Source: Rhizobium tibeticum (GTDB taxonomy: Bacteria; Pseudomonadota; Alphaproteobacteria; Rhizobiales; Rhizobiaceae). From it: DNA of 64,000 nt. A model generated the notes under the pieces. It saw only the letters and a list, made by a program, of their open reading frames with translations. It did no database searches and had not been told where the DNA came from. Below, piece by piece: positions 36,342 to 44,672 of the stretch. The stretch covers positions 62,001-126,000 of the forward strand of contig NZ_FOCV01000016.1 in NCBI RefSeq assembly GCF_900110205.1, written 5' to 3'. Every line of letters starts with the position of its first letter. Positions within the stretch are counted from its first letter, which is position 1. Position numbers and translations under genes: made by a program.

Positions 36342-36665
36342 TCACCCGGCCAATTGATGAGAAAGCCGCTCGCGCTGCAGTTCGCGGCCGCCCCCAGAAC
36401 TTTGTGGGTGGCTACGTTTCGATGCCAGGCCGCTGCTTGCACTGGTCGACTCCGGCGATAGCGGGAGTGTCAGCCTTGCAAGCGTGCCGCAAACGTCGGC
36501 TTGTTGACGCGATTGGGCCATTCCGGCATCCACGCTTCGCGGCAATTTTCCATCCCTTCCGGACACTCCGAGCGTCAATGGGAGCGACGGCTTCGGGCCG
36601 ACAGGCGATGACGACCTCAGCCGGATCGCGCCAATTGCGGTCAGTAACCCGGAGGCGGCATCCGA
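36342..36665. other. Gene-free stretch between fusion gene and lrp-type gene
   Basis: No convincing gene, RNA or strong terminator was seen in these 324 bases, which lie between two convergent genes. Open frames here have no recognisable protein similarity. Confidence 0.4.
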
Positions 36666-37118
36666 TCATAGCCAAATCGCCGTTTCTTCCTTGGCGGTTC
36701 GGATGATCATCATGGTGAAGAAGCGGGCAACGTTGGTCTGGTCGCGAAACAGCCTCTCGCAGAGGGCGTCGAATTCTTCCATGTCGCGCAGGCGCAGCAT
36801 CAGAACGACATCGGTTTCGCCCGTCACCGCATAGGCCTGTGAAACGGCCTCTTCGGCAACTGCGATTTTCAGAAAGCGGCGCATATGCTGCTCGCCGTGC
36901 AGCTGCAACTCGACCGTAATCAGGGCCTTGATCCTGCGTTCGGCCTTGGTGGGATTGAGGATCGCGACAGTTCTGTCGATGATGCCTGATTTGCGCAGTC
37001 GCTGCACACGGCGCAGACAACTGGAGGGTGACAGGCCCACTTCCTCGGCCATGTCGACATTGGTGCGCGAAGCGTCGCGCTGCATCAAATTCAAAAGCTT
37101 CCGGTCGATCCGATCCAT
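36666..37118 (-). CDS. Lrp/AsnC-family transcriptional regulator
   Basis: The 150-residue protein opens with MDRIDRKLLNLMQRDASRTN and an AsnC-type helix-turn-helix (MAEEVGLSPSSCLRRVQRLRKSGII), followed by the RAM ligand domain with VSQAYAVTGETDVVLMLRLRDMEEF. It probably senses an amino acid or related metabolite. It is divergent from a membrane protein gene at 37239. Two interlocking palindromes between the genes are its likely operators and would allow autoregulation. Confidence 0.92.
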   Translation of the reverse strand: MDRIDRKLLNLMQRDASRTNVDMAEEVGLSPSSCLRRVQRLRKSGIIDRTVAILNPTKAERRIKALITVELQLHGEQHMRRFLKIAVAEEAVSQAYAVTGETDVVLMLRLRDMEEFDALCERLFRDQTNVARFFTMMIIRTAKEETAIWL

Positions 37119-37145
37119 TCTCTCAGCCTATCCGTCAATCACGCC

Positions 37146-37179
37146 TTTGCAATGAAATTGCAAAGATCTGCAATCTTTG
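37146..37179. promoter_or_regulatory. Two interlocking palindromes, likely Lrp-type operator
   Basis: TTTGCAA-TGAAA-TTGCAAA (37146-37164) and CAAAGAT-CTGCA-ATCTTTG (37161-37179) are two perfect inverted repeats with 7-base arms and 5-base spacers. They share the bases CAAA at 37161-37164 and sit 15 bases apart, just upstream of the regulator and divergent gene. Lrp/AsnC proteins bind such dyads as dimers on neighbouring sites. Confidence 0.7.
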
Positions 37180-37238
37180 ACCACAAATTCGAAGCGGTCG
37201 AGGCTAGTAGATTGAGGCTACTGTACCGGAGGTCTCGT

Positions 37239-38216
37239 ATGCCGATCTTGATGCCAATTTTACGCAAAACCCGGGAAACACTCGAAATTTACTGGGTGCT
37301 TGTCCGGATCATGGTTCCCATCACGCTCCTGACGGAGTTGTTGGCGAGGATGGGAGTGATCAAGGCCGTGGCGCCCGCGTTTGCGCCTGTCATGGACCTG
37401 GTTGGCCTGCCCCCGGAAATTGGGCTGGCCTGGCTGACGGGAATGCTCGTCGGAATATGGGGCGCCATCCCGCTCATTTTTACGGTGGTTCCCACATCCT
37501 CGCTGAGCGTGGCGGACATCACGGTTTTCTCGGCGCTCATCCTATTCGCGCACGGCCTGCCGATCGAGCAGAAGATCATCCAGAAGGCCGGACCGGAGAT
37601 GATTGCGACGACGCTGCTGCGCATCTTGGGCGGCTTGCTCTACGCCTTTCTCCTGCATCATGTTCTGGTGGCGACGGGGTGGTTGTCGGCTCCCGCCAAC
37701 CCGACCTGGATCCCAATGAGTGCCACGGTCGGTTGGGCCGAATACTTCCGTGCTCTCGGCGAGACCATGATCTGGATGCTTGCAATCCTTGTTGTTCTGT
37801 CCTGGAGCCTTGAGTTCCTGCGCGCGACCGGGCTGCTGGAACTGATGATGAAGGCTCTGTCGCCCATATTGCGCCTTGCCGGCATCCGCGGCGAAGCAGA
37901 GCAGCTCACCGCTGTCGGATTGTTCCTAGGGATTTCCTACGGTGCCGGTCTGCTGATCCGCGAGGCGCGGTCGGGCGCAGTATCACCGCGCCAGGTGTTT
38001 CTGGCATGCGTATTCATGGGCTTCGCACATAGCGTGATTGAGGACACGATCTTGGTGATCTCGCTTGGCGCTGATGTCTACGGCGTTCTTGGAGGTCGTC
38101 TGGCCTTCGCCGTAGCGGCAACCGCAGCCATTGGGGCTCTGCTTGGCCGCCTGTCGGATAAGACATTCTTTGCGCAAATATTCCGGCTGCCACACGTCCA
38201 GTCAGAAGGCGGCTAA
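37239..38216 (+). CDS. Nucleoside-recognition (Gate) domain membrane protein
   Basis: The 325-residue protein has about eight hydrophobic segments and two Gate-type blocks, seen as TGMLVGIWGAIPLIF and LGISYGAGLLIREARSG. This family includes SpmA/B and FeoB-like gate domains and putative nucleoside or small-solute transporters. The frame extends to 37152, but the ATG at 37239 follows GGAGG and is chosen. The upstream codons would lie over the operator. The divergent Lrp-type regulator probably controls it. The substrate is unknown. Confidence 0.8.
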   Translation: MPILMPILRKTRETLEIYWVLVRIMVPITLLTELLARMGVIKAVAPAFAPVMDLVGLPPEIGLAWLTGMLVGIWGAIPLIFTVVPTSSLSVADITVFSALILFAHGLPIEQKIIQKAGPEMIATTLLRILGGLLYAFLLHHVLVATGWLSAPANPTWIPMSATVGWAEYFRALGETMIWMLAILVVLSWSLEFLRATGLLELMMKALSPILRLAGIRGEAEQLTAVGLFLGISYGAGLLIREARSGAVSPRQVFLACVFMGFAHSVIEDTILVISLGADVYGVLGGRLAFAVAATAAIGALLGRLSDKTFFAQIFRLPHVQSEGG

Positions 38217-38474
38217 GCTATTGCCCGCAGCGACTGCTTTGGGGCCGACAGCGGTTATTTGCCGGTTCCGCGCCGATCAAAAAGATGGAAGGCCCTAAGC
38301 GCCCGTTTGGCTAGGCGATGCCGTCTGGCGACTTGCAGACGCAGTGGCGCAGTCAAATCAATGGATAGCGGCGAAAACGGAAAGATTCCAAACATCGGCT
38401 CCGGGGCCGCTCGCCAGTTTGGCACGAGGAATGCATGGTATCCTTCCGAGATTCCTTTGTTTGGAGGGAAAATA

Positions 38475-38780
38475 ATGGCCTTGGTTATCGATATCGTCAG
38501 TGCCGCCGGACAGCTCGAAGCAGCCATTCTCGATGTTACTACGACGGATCCGGACATCCTCCTCTACTCCAAGTCGATGAAGGCAAAGGCAAAATTGCTT
38601 CCGCAGGTTTTGGTAAAGCACTATCCGGAACTTTCCTTGATCGAACGCGAACTGCGCGGCGTGTTCGAAGCCTGCTCAGAGGCCATTGATCGCAAATCGG
38701 TCAATCCGGTGGTCGTAAAAGCGGCAATCTCCATCGCGGAGGAATATCGACAGGTTATCGAAGGGCTGAAGCGCGGCTAG
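38475..38780 (+). CDS. Small hypothetical protein
   Basis: The 101-residue product from the ATG at 38475 has TTGGAGGG 6 bases upstream, so translation is likely. It is helical and soluble (IDIVSAAGQLEAAILDVTTT, KAAISIAEEYRQVIEGLKRG), with no membrane segment. The longer frame from 38259 is rejected for lack of a ribosome-binding site. I do not recognise a family. Confidence 0.6.
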   Translation: MALVIDIVSAAGQLEAAILDVTTTDPDILLYSKSMKAKAKLLPQVLVKHYPELSLIERELRGVFEACSEAIDRKSVNPVVVKAAISIAEEYRQVIEGLKRG

Positions 38781-39245
38781 ATGGTAACGGGCCGTGCCCA
38801 GCCAGCCAGGTTTGAAGGTCTGGTCGTCGTCCCTTACAACTGGCGGTCGCCAGACGTGCGGGGCCCAGAAAGGCGCGTGTTAAGCTGGCACGCAGTGGTG
38901 TTGCACTACATGCTCAGGGATAAGACCAGCTTCATTCCCCAAAAGGTGACGCCAGCCATGGCCGCCTGAGCAACAGGAAAGCAATAAGACAGGCTTCGGG
39001 GGCACTGCCATCAGCTCTCCGAGCAAAGTCCCCGCCGGGACGATGGATGGGCATGCCGCTGAGCGCGGAGCAGCACTAGGTGACAGCGCACTCCTAGATT
39101 GGCCAGCCGGTCCTCAGCAGACCCATAGAGCAGCGGCCCAGCGCAGACCGCGGACAGAAGTAAGCACTCGGCGAGGGATTAAGCTCATAAGGGATTGACT
39201 CGCGGAAGCCCGCTCACAACAGCCGGACGCTTGTCCGATCGGCTG
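38781..39245. other. Stretch without a recognised gene
   Basis: A frame of 62 codons at 38781-38969 starts right after the preceding stop but has no recognisable similarity, and the rest is not coding in any convincing way. A hairpin that may end the DUF2147 transcript lies at the right edge. Confidence 0.4.
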
Positions 39246-39246
39246 T
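39219..39246 (-). terminator. Hairpin at the end of the DUF2147-like gene
   Basis: ACAGCCG (39219-39225) and CGGCTGT (39240-39246) pair, and GAC/GTC inside extends the stem around a GCTT loop with a small bulge. The right arm touches the stop codon of the minus-strand gene. No T-run follows. Confidence 0.45.
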
Positions 39247-39584
39247 CACAAGCGCGTCCAGATCAGCGAGACACAGATCACCTTCATCGTGCAGCCGCGC
39301 ATGTGCACCGTGTCACCCGTGAGTCTTAGCACACCCGTAAAGGCCTTCCTGCTTTCCGGCTCGATAATGGTTCCCGTGAAGTTGCCGTTGCTTCCCTGAA
39401 AAGAGCCTATGCGCTTGCCCGCACTATTGCCCGTTTTCATCGTAATGCAGTAGCCTTGCGCGCATTCGTCGATTGCCGCGGTGGTGCCGACTTGTGTCTT
39501 CCAGGTGCCGACGACAGGCTCTTGAGCTAAAACGCTGAAGGCCACGAGCGTCATCGACGCCGTGATCAATGCCAACCGTTGCAT
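39246..39584 (-). CDS. DUF2147-like secreted protein
   Basis: The 112-residue protein has a Sec signal (LALITASMTLVAFSVLAQE, cut after Leu-Ala-Gln or near it) and a small beta-rich body: VVGTWKTQ, then DECAQGYCITMKTGNSAGKR, GTIIEPESRKAFTGVLRL and MRGCTMKVIC. The WxT opening and Cys pairs match DUF2147 periplasmic proteins. The function is unknown. It stands alone on the minus strand. Confidence 0.7.
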   Translation of the reverse strand: MQRLALITASMTLVAFSVLAQEPVVGTWKTQVGTTAAIDECAQGYCITMKTGNSAGKRIGSFQGSNGNFTGTIIEPESRKAFTGVLRLTGDTVHMRGCTMKVICVSLIWTRL

Positions 39585-39754
39585 GGTTCGCTCCCCTTTT
39601 GGCGATCAGGGTAAGGCCGCTGGTGCGACCTAAAGCGTTTTATTATACGCCGCGAAGGCGCCACGCTCCAGCGTTCCTTGTTCTTTTCTGCCGTCGGTGA
39701 AGGCATCCGCCCGGGACTGGCTCGTCGCAGCCCCGGGTCCAGGTTGCTATCGTC

Positions 39755-41758
39755 TCAGGCTTCCAGCCACTTCACCTGTTCCGGGGTCAGCGTGATGTCG
39801 AGCGCCGAGAGGCTGTCTTCGAGCTCGGCGATCGTGCGTGGCCCGATCAGCGGAATGACCGGGAATGGCTGGGCGATCACGTAGGCGAGCGCGATGTGGA
39901 TCGGGGTGCGACCGAGCCTGTTGGCGAGCTCGATAGCGCGGTCGCGGCGTTGGAAGTTACGCTCGGAATACCAGCAGCGCACAATCTCCTCGTCGTCACG
40001 CTTGTCGCGTCCGGCACGGTCGGTGAAGAAGCCGCGTCCCTGGCTCGACCAGGCGAAATTCGGGATCTGCTTGGCATTCAACCACGTCTTCCACTCGTCG
40101 TCGGAGGCTGCTACGCATCCCGCCCAGATCGGATCGAGCATTTCGGCAAGCGAGAAGTTGTTGGAAAGGGCAGCTGGCGCCGTCTTGCCGTTCTTGGCGG
40201 CGTAGGCCGCGGCTTGCTCCATGCGCTCGCGGGTCCAGTTCGACCCGCCGAAGATGCCGCGGATTCGACCGCGTCTGACTTCTGCGTCCATGGCATCGAC
40301 GAACTCGCCGACTGGAACGTCGGTGTTGTCGCGGTGCATGAAGTAGATGTCGACGTAGTCGGTCTTCAGCCGGTTCAGCGACTGGTCGAGTTGCTTGGCG
40401 ATGATGTCGGGATAGCAAAGCGGTGAATGCGCGCCCTTGCCGATCAGCACGATCTCCTCGCGCGGCACCTTTCGGCTGGTGTGCCAGTCGCCGAAGATGC
40501 TCTCGGTCTTGCCGCCGCCATAGACAAAGGCGGTGTCGAAGACATTGCCGCCGGCCTCGTAGAATGCGTCGAGGGTCAGCGACGCGGCAGCGAAGTTCGG
40601 GAAGAATTCGAAACCGAGCGTGACCACCGAGGCAGGCTTGGAAATGCCGGGGATCTGGCGCTGGGGAATGCTGTTGCCGCGCTGAACGGCACCGCCTGCA
40701 AGGTTCGCGGTTCGCTTGTCGGCCTTCTCTACGCCGTATTCCAGACCAATCGAGGCACGCCATTGATCGAGAACGCGCAGGTTTCCGACCGAATCAGCCC
40801 AGCTCATGCCCGGTGAGCGGAATTCCTTTTCGCCGGCGCGGATTGCATCACCGGTTGCATCGACCTCGAAGGAATAGAGCCAACGGTCTTCCTTGACCTC
40901 GATCGCCTGCAGTTCGTTCCCTTTGAAGATCTCTATCCTGCCGATGCCGCCCTTGTGGCCGGAGGCAAACCAGAAGTCCTTGACCTCGACGCGTCCTTCC
41001 GAACCGATGATGCGCAGCGTGTTGTCCTGCTGCGCCATGATCGAGCAGGACACTTCAGCGATGATGCCGTTCGGGAACTTCAGGACTGCGGAAGCCCACT
41101 CATCGACCCCCGATTGACCGAGGTGACCGACGCCGGAGACCTTTTCCGGCTCGAGGAACGGCTTGCCTTCGGCAGCACCCGCGAGCAACCGCGCCATGGA
41201 GACCGGATAGCCTCCGACATCGAGGATACCGCCGCCGGCCGTCTCGTTGGCGAAGAGGCGATGCTCGGGCCGGAACGTGCCCATGTTGAAGCCGAAGCTC
41301 GAACGGATGATGCGCACGGTCCCGACAACACCGCTTTTGACCAGTTCTACGATCTTCGCCGTCTGCGGGTGTACGCGATACATGAAGGCCTCGCCGGCAA
41401 AGACGCCGGCTTTCCTGGCTTCATGATAGATCGCATCGGCGTCGAAACTGGAAAGAGCAATCGGCTTTTCAACCAGAACGTGCTTGCCGGCGCGGATAGC
41501 CTTAATCGCCCATTCGGCGTGACCGGTATGAGGAGTTGCGATATAGATCGCGTCGACATCTGCATCTGTCAGCAGCGCATCATACCCTTTGACGATCCGG
41601 GCGCCGGGGAAGTTTTCGCCGAGCCCCGGCTTTTCCGGATTGCGAGTAGCAATGGCGACGAGCCTTCCGGTGCGCGAATGCGCGATGCCGTCCGCAAAGG
41701 TGCGGGCGATCGTGCCCGGGCCGATAATGCCCCACCGGATCGGTTGGTCTGTGCTCAT
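39755..41758 (-). CDS. Fusion of Gfo/Idh/MocA oxidoreductase and aldo/keto reductase
   Basis: The 667-residue protein joins two oxidoreductases. Residues 1-335 are Gfo/Idh/MocA type: Rossmann WGIIGPGTIARTF (9-21), Glu97-Lys98-Pro99, and GGGILDVGGYPVSMA. Residues about 370-667 are an aldo/keto reductase with the full tetrad Asp408, Tyr413, Lys441 and His475, seen in FDTAFVYGGG, LIGKG and YFMHRDN. A linker of about 30 residues joins them. It is the last gene of a sugar ABC importer operon, 44 bases after the ATPase. It probably performs two linked redox steps on the imported sugar. Confidence 0.88.
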   Translation of the reverse strand: MSTDQPIRWGIIGPGTIARTFADGIAHSRTGRLVAIATRNPEKPGLGENFPGARIVKGYDALLTDADVDAIYIATPHTGHAEWAIKAIRAGKHVLVEKPIALSSFDADAIYHEARKAGVFAGEAFMYRVHPQTAKIVELVKSGVVGTVRIIRSSFGFNMGTFRPEHRLFANETAGGGILDVGGYPVSMARLLAGAAEGKPFLEPEKVSGVGHLGQSGVDEWASAVLKFPNGIIAEVSCSIMAQQDNTLRIIGSEGRVEVKDFWFASGHKGGIGRIEIFKGNELQAIEVKEDRWLYSFEVDATGDAIRAGEKEFRSPGMSWADSVGNLRVLDQWRASIGLEYGVEKADKRTANLAGGAVQRGNSIPQRQIPGISKPASVVTLGFEFFPNFAAASLTLDAFYEAGGNVFDTAFVYGGGKTESIFGDWHTSRKVPREEIVLIGKGAHSPLCYPDIIAKQLDQSLNRLKTDYVDIYFMHRDNTDVPVGEFVDAMDAEVRRGRIRGIFGGSNWTRERMEQAAAYAAKNGKTAPAALSNNFSLAEMLDPIWAGCVAASDDEWKTWLNAKQIPNFAWSSQGRGFFTDRAGRDKRDDEEIVRCWYSERNFQRRDRAIELANRLGRTPIHIALAYVIAQPFPVIPLIGPRTIAELEDSLSALDITLTPEQVKWLEA

Positions 41759-41802
41759 GTGAATTCCTCTTCATTGCATAAGTCTTGGGATGAAGTTTGC
41801 AG

Positions 41803-42888
41803 TCAGCGCAGGCGATTACCGTCGCTGTCGAACAGAAAAGTGCGGTTGGCGCTCAGACCGACGGTCAGCGTGTCCCGATTACCGGCGGCGCGCGATTCCG
41901 GGCGCTCGATGATGAGTTGCTCGCCGCCTGCCGTTGTCGCGTAGATGTAGCTGGTGTTGCCCAGGTGCTCGGCGACGTCGATCGTCACGGTGAGATCTGC
42001 CTCACCCTGCCCCGCATCGACGAAATGCTCCGGCCGGATGCCGAGCGTCACTTGCGCGCCAGGCGCGATCGGGCCACCCACCGGCATGCTCAGGCGGACA
42101 TTGTTGTCCCCCGCAAGCGCAATCGTCGCGGTTGAGCCGTCCTTTTCGATGATCTCGGCTTTGAGGAAATTCATCTTTGGCGAGCCGACGAAGCCGGCGA
42201 CGAACTGGTTGGCGGGATCGTCGTAGAGGTCGAGCGGCGCGCCGACCTGCTCGATGTTGCCGGCACGCAGGACGACGATCTTATCGGCTAGTGTCATCGC
42301 TTCTGTCTGGTCGTGGGTGACATAGATCATCGTCGTGCCGAGCTGCTTATGGAGCCGCGAGATCTCGACGCGCATTTGGACGCGCAATTCCGCATCCAGG
42401 TTCGACAACGGCTCATCGAAGAGGAAGACCTGCGGCTCGCGCACGATGGCACGGCCGATGGCGACGCGTTGACGCTGTCCGCCCGAAAGTTGTTTCGGTC
42501 GCCGCTGCATCAGCTCGTTGATCTGCAGGATATTGGCCGCGTGCTTGACGCGCTTTTCGGTGTCCTGCTTCGGGTTTCCGTTCATGCGCAGCCCGAAACT
42601 CAGATTTTCCTCGACCGTCATGTGCGGGTAGAGTGCGTAGGACTGGAAGACCATGGCAATGCCGCGGTCGGCCGGTTCGACATCGTTGACGACCCTGCCG
42701 CCGATGTTGATCTCGCCGGCCGAGATATCTTCAAGGCCAGCAATCATGCGCAACAATGTTGACTTGCCGCAGCCGGAAGGGCCGACGAAGACGACAAACT
42801 CGCCGTCCTTTACCTCAAGATTTGCGCCATGGATGATTTCCAGCGCGCCAAAGCGCTTGACGACATTTTTCAACGAAAGTTCGGACAT
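41803..42888 (-). CDS. Sugar ABC transporter ATP-binding protein (UgpC/MalK type)
   Basis: The 361-residue ATPase has Walker A GPSGCGKST, signature LSGGQRQRV, Walker B VFLFDEPLSNLDAELR and the switch VTHDQTEAM, followed by the C-terminal OB-like regulatory domain (GIRPEHF) of the CUT1 group. The frame is open far upstream into the permease gene, but the ATG at 42888 (MSELSLKNVVKRFG) is the family start. It follows the second permease by 14 bases. Confidence 0.92.
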   Translation of the reverse strand: MSELSLKNVVKRFGALEIIHGANLEVKDGEFVVFVGPSGCGKSTLLRMIAGLEDISAGEINIGGRVVNDVEPADRGIAMVFQSYALYPHMTVEENLSFGLRMNGNPKQDTEKRVKHAANILQINELMQRRPKQLSGGQRQRVAIGRAIVREPQVFLFDEPLSNLDAELRVQMRVEISRLHKQLGTTMIYVTHDQTEAMTLADKIVVLRAGNIEQVGAPLDLYDDPANQFVAGFVGSPKMNFLKAEIIEKDGSTATIALAGDNNVRLSMPVGGPIAPGAQVTLGIRPEHFVDAGQGEADLTVTIDVAEHLGNTSYIYATTAGGEQLIIERPESRAAGNRDTLTVGLSANRTFLFDSDGNRLR

Positions 42889-42902
42889 CAGGCGTTCCCC
42901 GA

Positions 42903-43739
42903 TTATTTGACTGCGCCGGCCGCGATGCCGGCGATGAAGTGGCGCTGCAGGAACACGAAGACGACCAGGATCGGCGCCGTCAGCATCATCGCACCGGCCA
43001 TGATGCCACCCCAGGACACCTTGGTGAGCCCGATCAGCGTGCCAAGCGCCACCGGTGCCGTCATCATCCCCGGCTTGGAGTTGATGAGCAGCGGCCAGAG
43101 ATAGTTGTTCCAGGAGTGCAAGAAGAGGATGATCGCCAGTGCCGCCATCGTCGGTCTTGCGAGTGGCAGGGCAATGCGAAGGAAAATCTGCCATTCCTTG
43201 ACGCCCTCGACGCGCGCCGCATCGAAGAGTTCCCCAGGCATCATCGAGAAGGCCTGACGCATGAAGAGCACGCCAAGCGAATTGAAAAGCGGCGGCACGA
43301 TCAACGCGGTCCAGGTGTTGGCGAGCTTGAATTCGCGCGCCACCATGATGAACTGCGGGATGACGACGACGGCAAAGGGCAGCGTAATTGTACCAAGAAT
43401 GATGCCGATCACGACCGACCGCCCGACGAAACGGTAGCGCGCAAGTGCCCAGCCGGCCATTGAGGTTAGAAGCACCGACAGGATCGTGTAGATCACGGCA
43501 ACGCCGATCGAGATCGACATCGCCCGTATGAAATTTGTGTCGGCCTGTAGGTTCTTGAAGTTCTCGATGAAATTCGTAGACGGCCAAAGGACGATTTCGG
43601 GGCTGAATATGCCGAAGTCCGACATTGTGGAGAAGACGAGCATCATCCACAGCGGAAACAGCCAGATGATGGCCAGCGGCGTCAGGACGGCGTGCAGAGC
43701 GATCTGCCGCAGCAGAAGCGATTGAGATTTCGATCTCAT
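42903..43739 (-). CDS. Sugar ABC transporter permease (MalG type)
   Basis: The 278-residue membrane protein has six hydrophobic segments and the EAA loop DAARVEGVKEWQIFLRIALP. This is the MalG/UgpE-type second permease of CUT1 importers. The ATG at 43739 (MRSKSQSLLL) overlaps the first permease stop by four bases. The upstream extension of the frame is not coding. Confidence 0.9.
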   Translation of the reverse strand: MRSKSQSLLLRQIALHAVLTPLAIIWLFPLWMMLVFSTMSDFGIFSPEIVLWPSTNFIENFKNLQADTNFIRAMSISIGVAVIYTILSVLLTSMAGWALARYRFVGRSVVIGIILGTITLPFAVVVIPQFIMVAREFKLANTWTALIVPPLFNSLGVLFMRQAFSMMPGELFDAARVEGVKEWQIFLRIALPLARPTMAALAIILFLHSWNNYLWPLLINSKPGMMTAPVALGTLIGLTKVSWGGIMAGAMMLTAPILVVFVFLQRHFIAGIAAGAVK

Positions 43740-44596
43740 TTGGGCTCCCTTCCGATCCAGAGGTTGAGCAGCGAGATTGCGACCGCCAGTGCCGCCATCG
43801 TGTAGGCGACCGCCGAGGCGTAGCCGAAATTGAGAGAGCGGAAACCCTCGCGATAAAGGAGAAGGCCAAGCGTTTCCGTTCCGCCTCCCGGCCCGCCGCG
43901 ATTGGTGATGAGGAATGGCTCGGTGAAGAGTTGCATCGTGCCAATGACCGACAGGATGACGCAAAACAGGATGATCGGCTTTAGAAGCGGCAGGGTGATG
44001 TGGAAGAACTGCTGTGACTTGCTGACGCGATCGAGCGTTGCCGCCTCGTAGACGTCGTCAGGAATGGATTGCAGGCCGGCGAGAATGATGATGGCGTTAT
44101 ATCCCGCCCAGCGCCAGGTCACCGCGATGATCACAAGGGCCATAGCAGCATTGGCATTGTCGAACCACGAGACGGCTGGAAGACCAACGAGGGTGATCAG
44201 CTTGTTGACGATCCCGAAGTCGAAGCTGAACATCAGGCGGAAGACGGCCGCGTAGGCGACTTCGCCGACGACGACGGGAGCGAAAAAGGCAAAGCGGAAC
44301 AGAGGCCGCGCTTTCAGAAGCGGCGAATTCAAAAGTACAGCCATCACAGTGGCGATCGTGATCATGACCGGCACCTGAATGACCAGGATGATCAGCGTGT
44401 TGTAGAGCGCGTTGTAGAAGGCAGGATCACCAACGAGGCGGCCCCAGTTCACCGAGAAACTGAATTTCCATGGATTGACGCGGGTGTTCTGAAACGAGAT
44501 CAGAAACGAACTGATGATTGGCCATATCCAAAACGTGGCAAAGACCAAGAGATAGGGCGCAAGAAAAGCGTAGGCGTTCCGGTTCCGGATCGGCAT
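43736..44596 (-). CDS. Sugar ABC transporter permease (MalF type)
   Basis: The 286-residue membrane protein has six hydrophobic segments and the EAA loop EAATLDRVSKSQQFFHITLP. This is the MalF/UgpA-type permease of CUT1 importers. The ATG at 44596 has GAGGAG at the correct distance and is chosen over 44626. Its stop overlaps the next permease start. Confidence 0.9.
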   Translation of the reverse strand: MPIRNRNAYAFLAPYLLVFATFWIWPIISSFLISFQNTRVNPWKFSFSVNWGRLVGDPAFYNALYNTLIILVIQVPVMITIATVMAVLLNSPLLKARPLFRFAFFAPVVVGEVAYAAVFRLMFSFDFGIVNKLITLVGLPAVSWFDNANAAMALVIIAVTWRWAGYNAIIILAGLQSIPDDVYEAATLDRVSKSQQFFHITLPLLKPIILFCVILSVIGTMQLFTEPFLITNRGGPGGGTETLGLLLYREGFRSLNFGYASAVAYTMAALAVAISLLNLWIGREPK

Positions 44597-44640
44597 TCTA
44601 TTCTCCTCACAGACGAGACGAGCCATCCCTTTGGATGGAG

Positions 44641-44664
44641 GCCGGGCGCCAAGCGGCGCCCGGC
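44641..44664 (-). other. Hairpin between the sugar-binding-protein gene and the permease genes
   Basis: GCCGGGCGCC (44641-44650) and GGCGCCCGGC (44655-44664) form a perfect 10-bp stem with a 4-base loop, 8 bases after the binding-protein stop on the minus strand. A short CATCC/GGATG repeat follows. There is no T-run, so a stabilising or attenuating role is likely. Confidence 0.7.
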
Positions 44665-44672
44665 ATTCTTAC

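Noticed and set aside
38781-38969. 62-codon frame directly after the hypothetical gene
   Set aside because: No ribosome-binding site and no recognisable sequence. Its start is just the first ATG after the previous stop.
44641-44664. Perfect hairpin as a Rho-independent terminator of the sugar receptor gene
   Set aside because: No T-run follows in the operon direction and the downstream permease genes have no separate promoter that I can see, so it is listed as an operon-internal hairpin.
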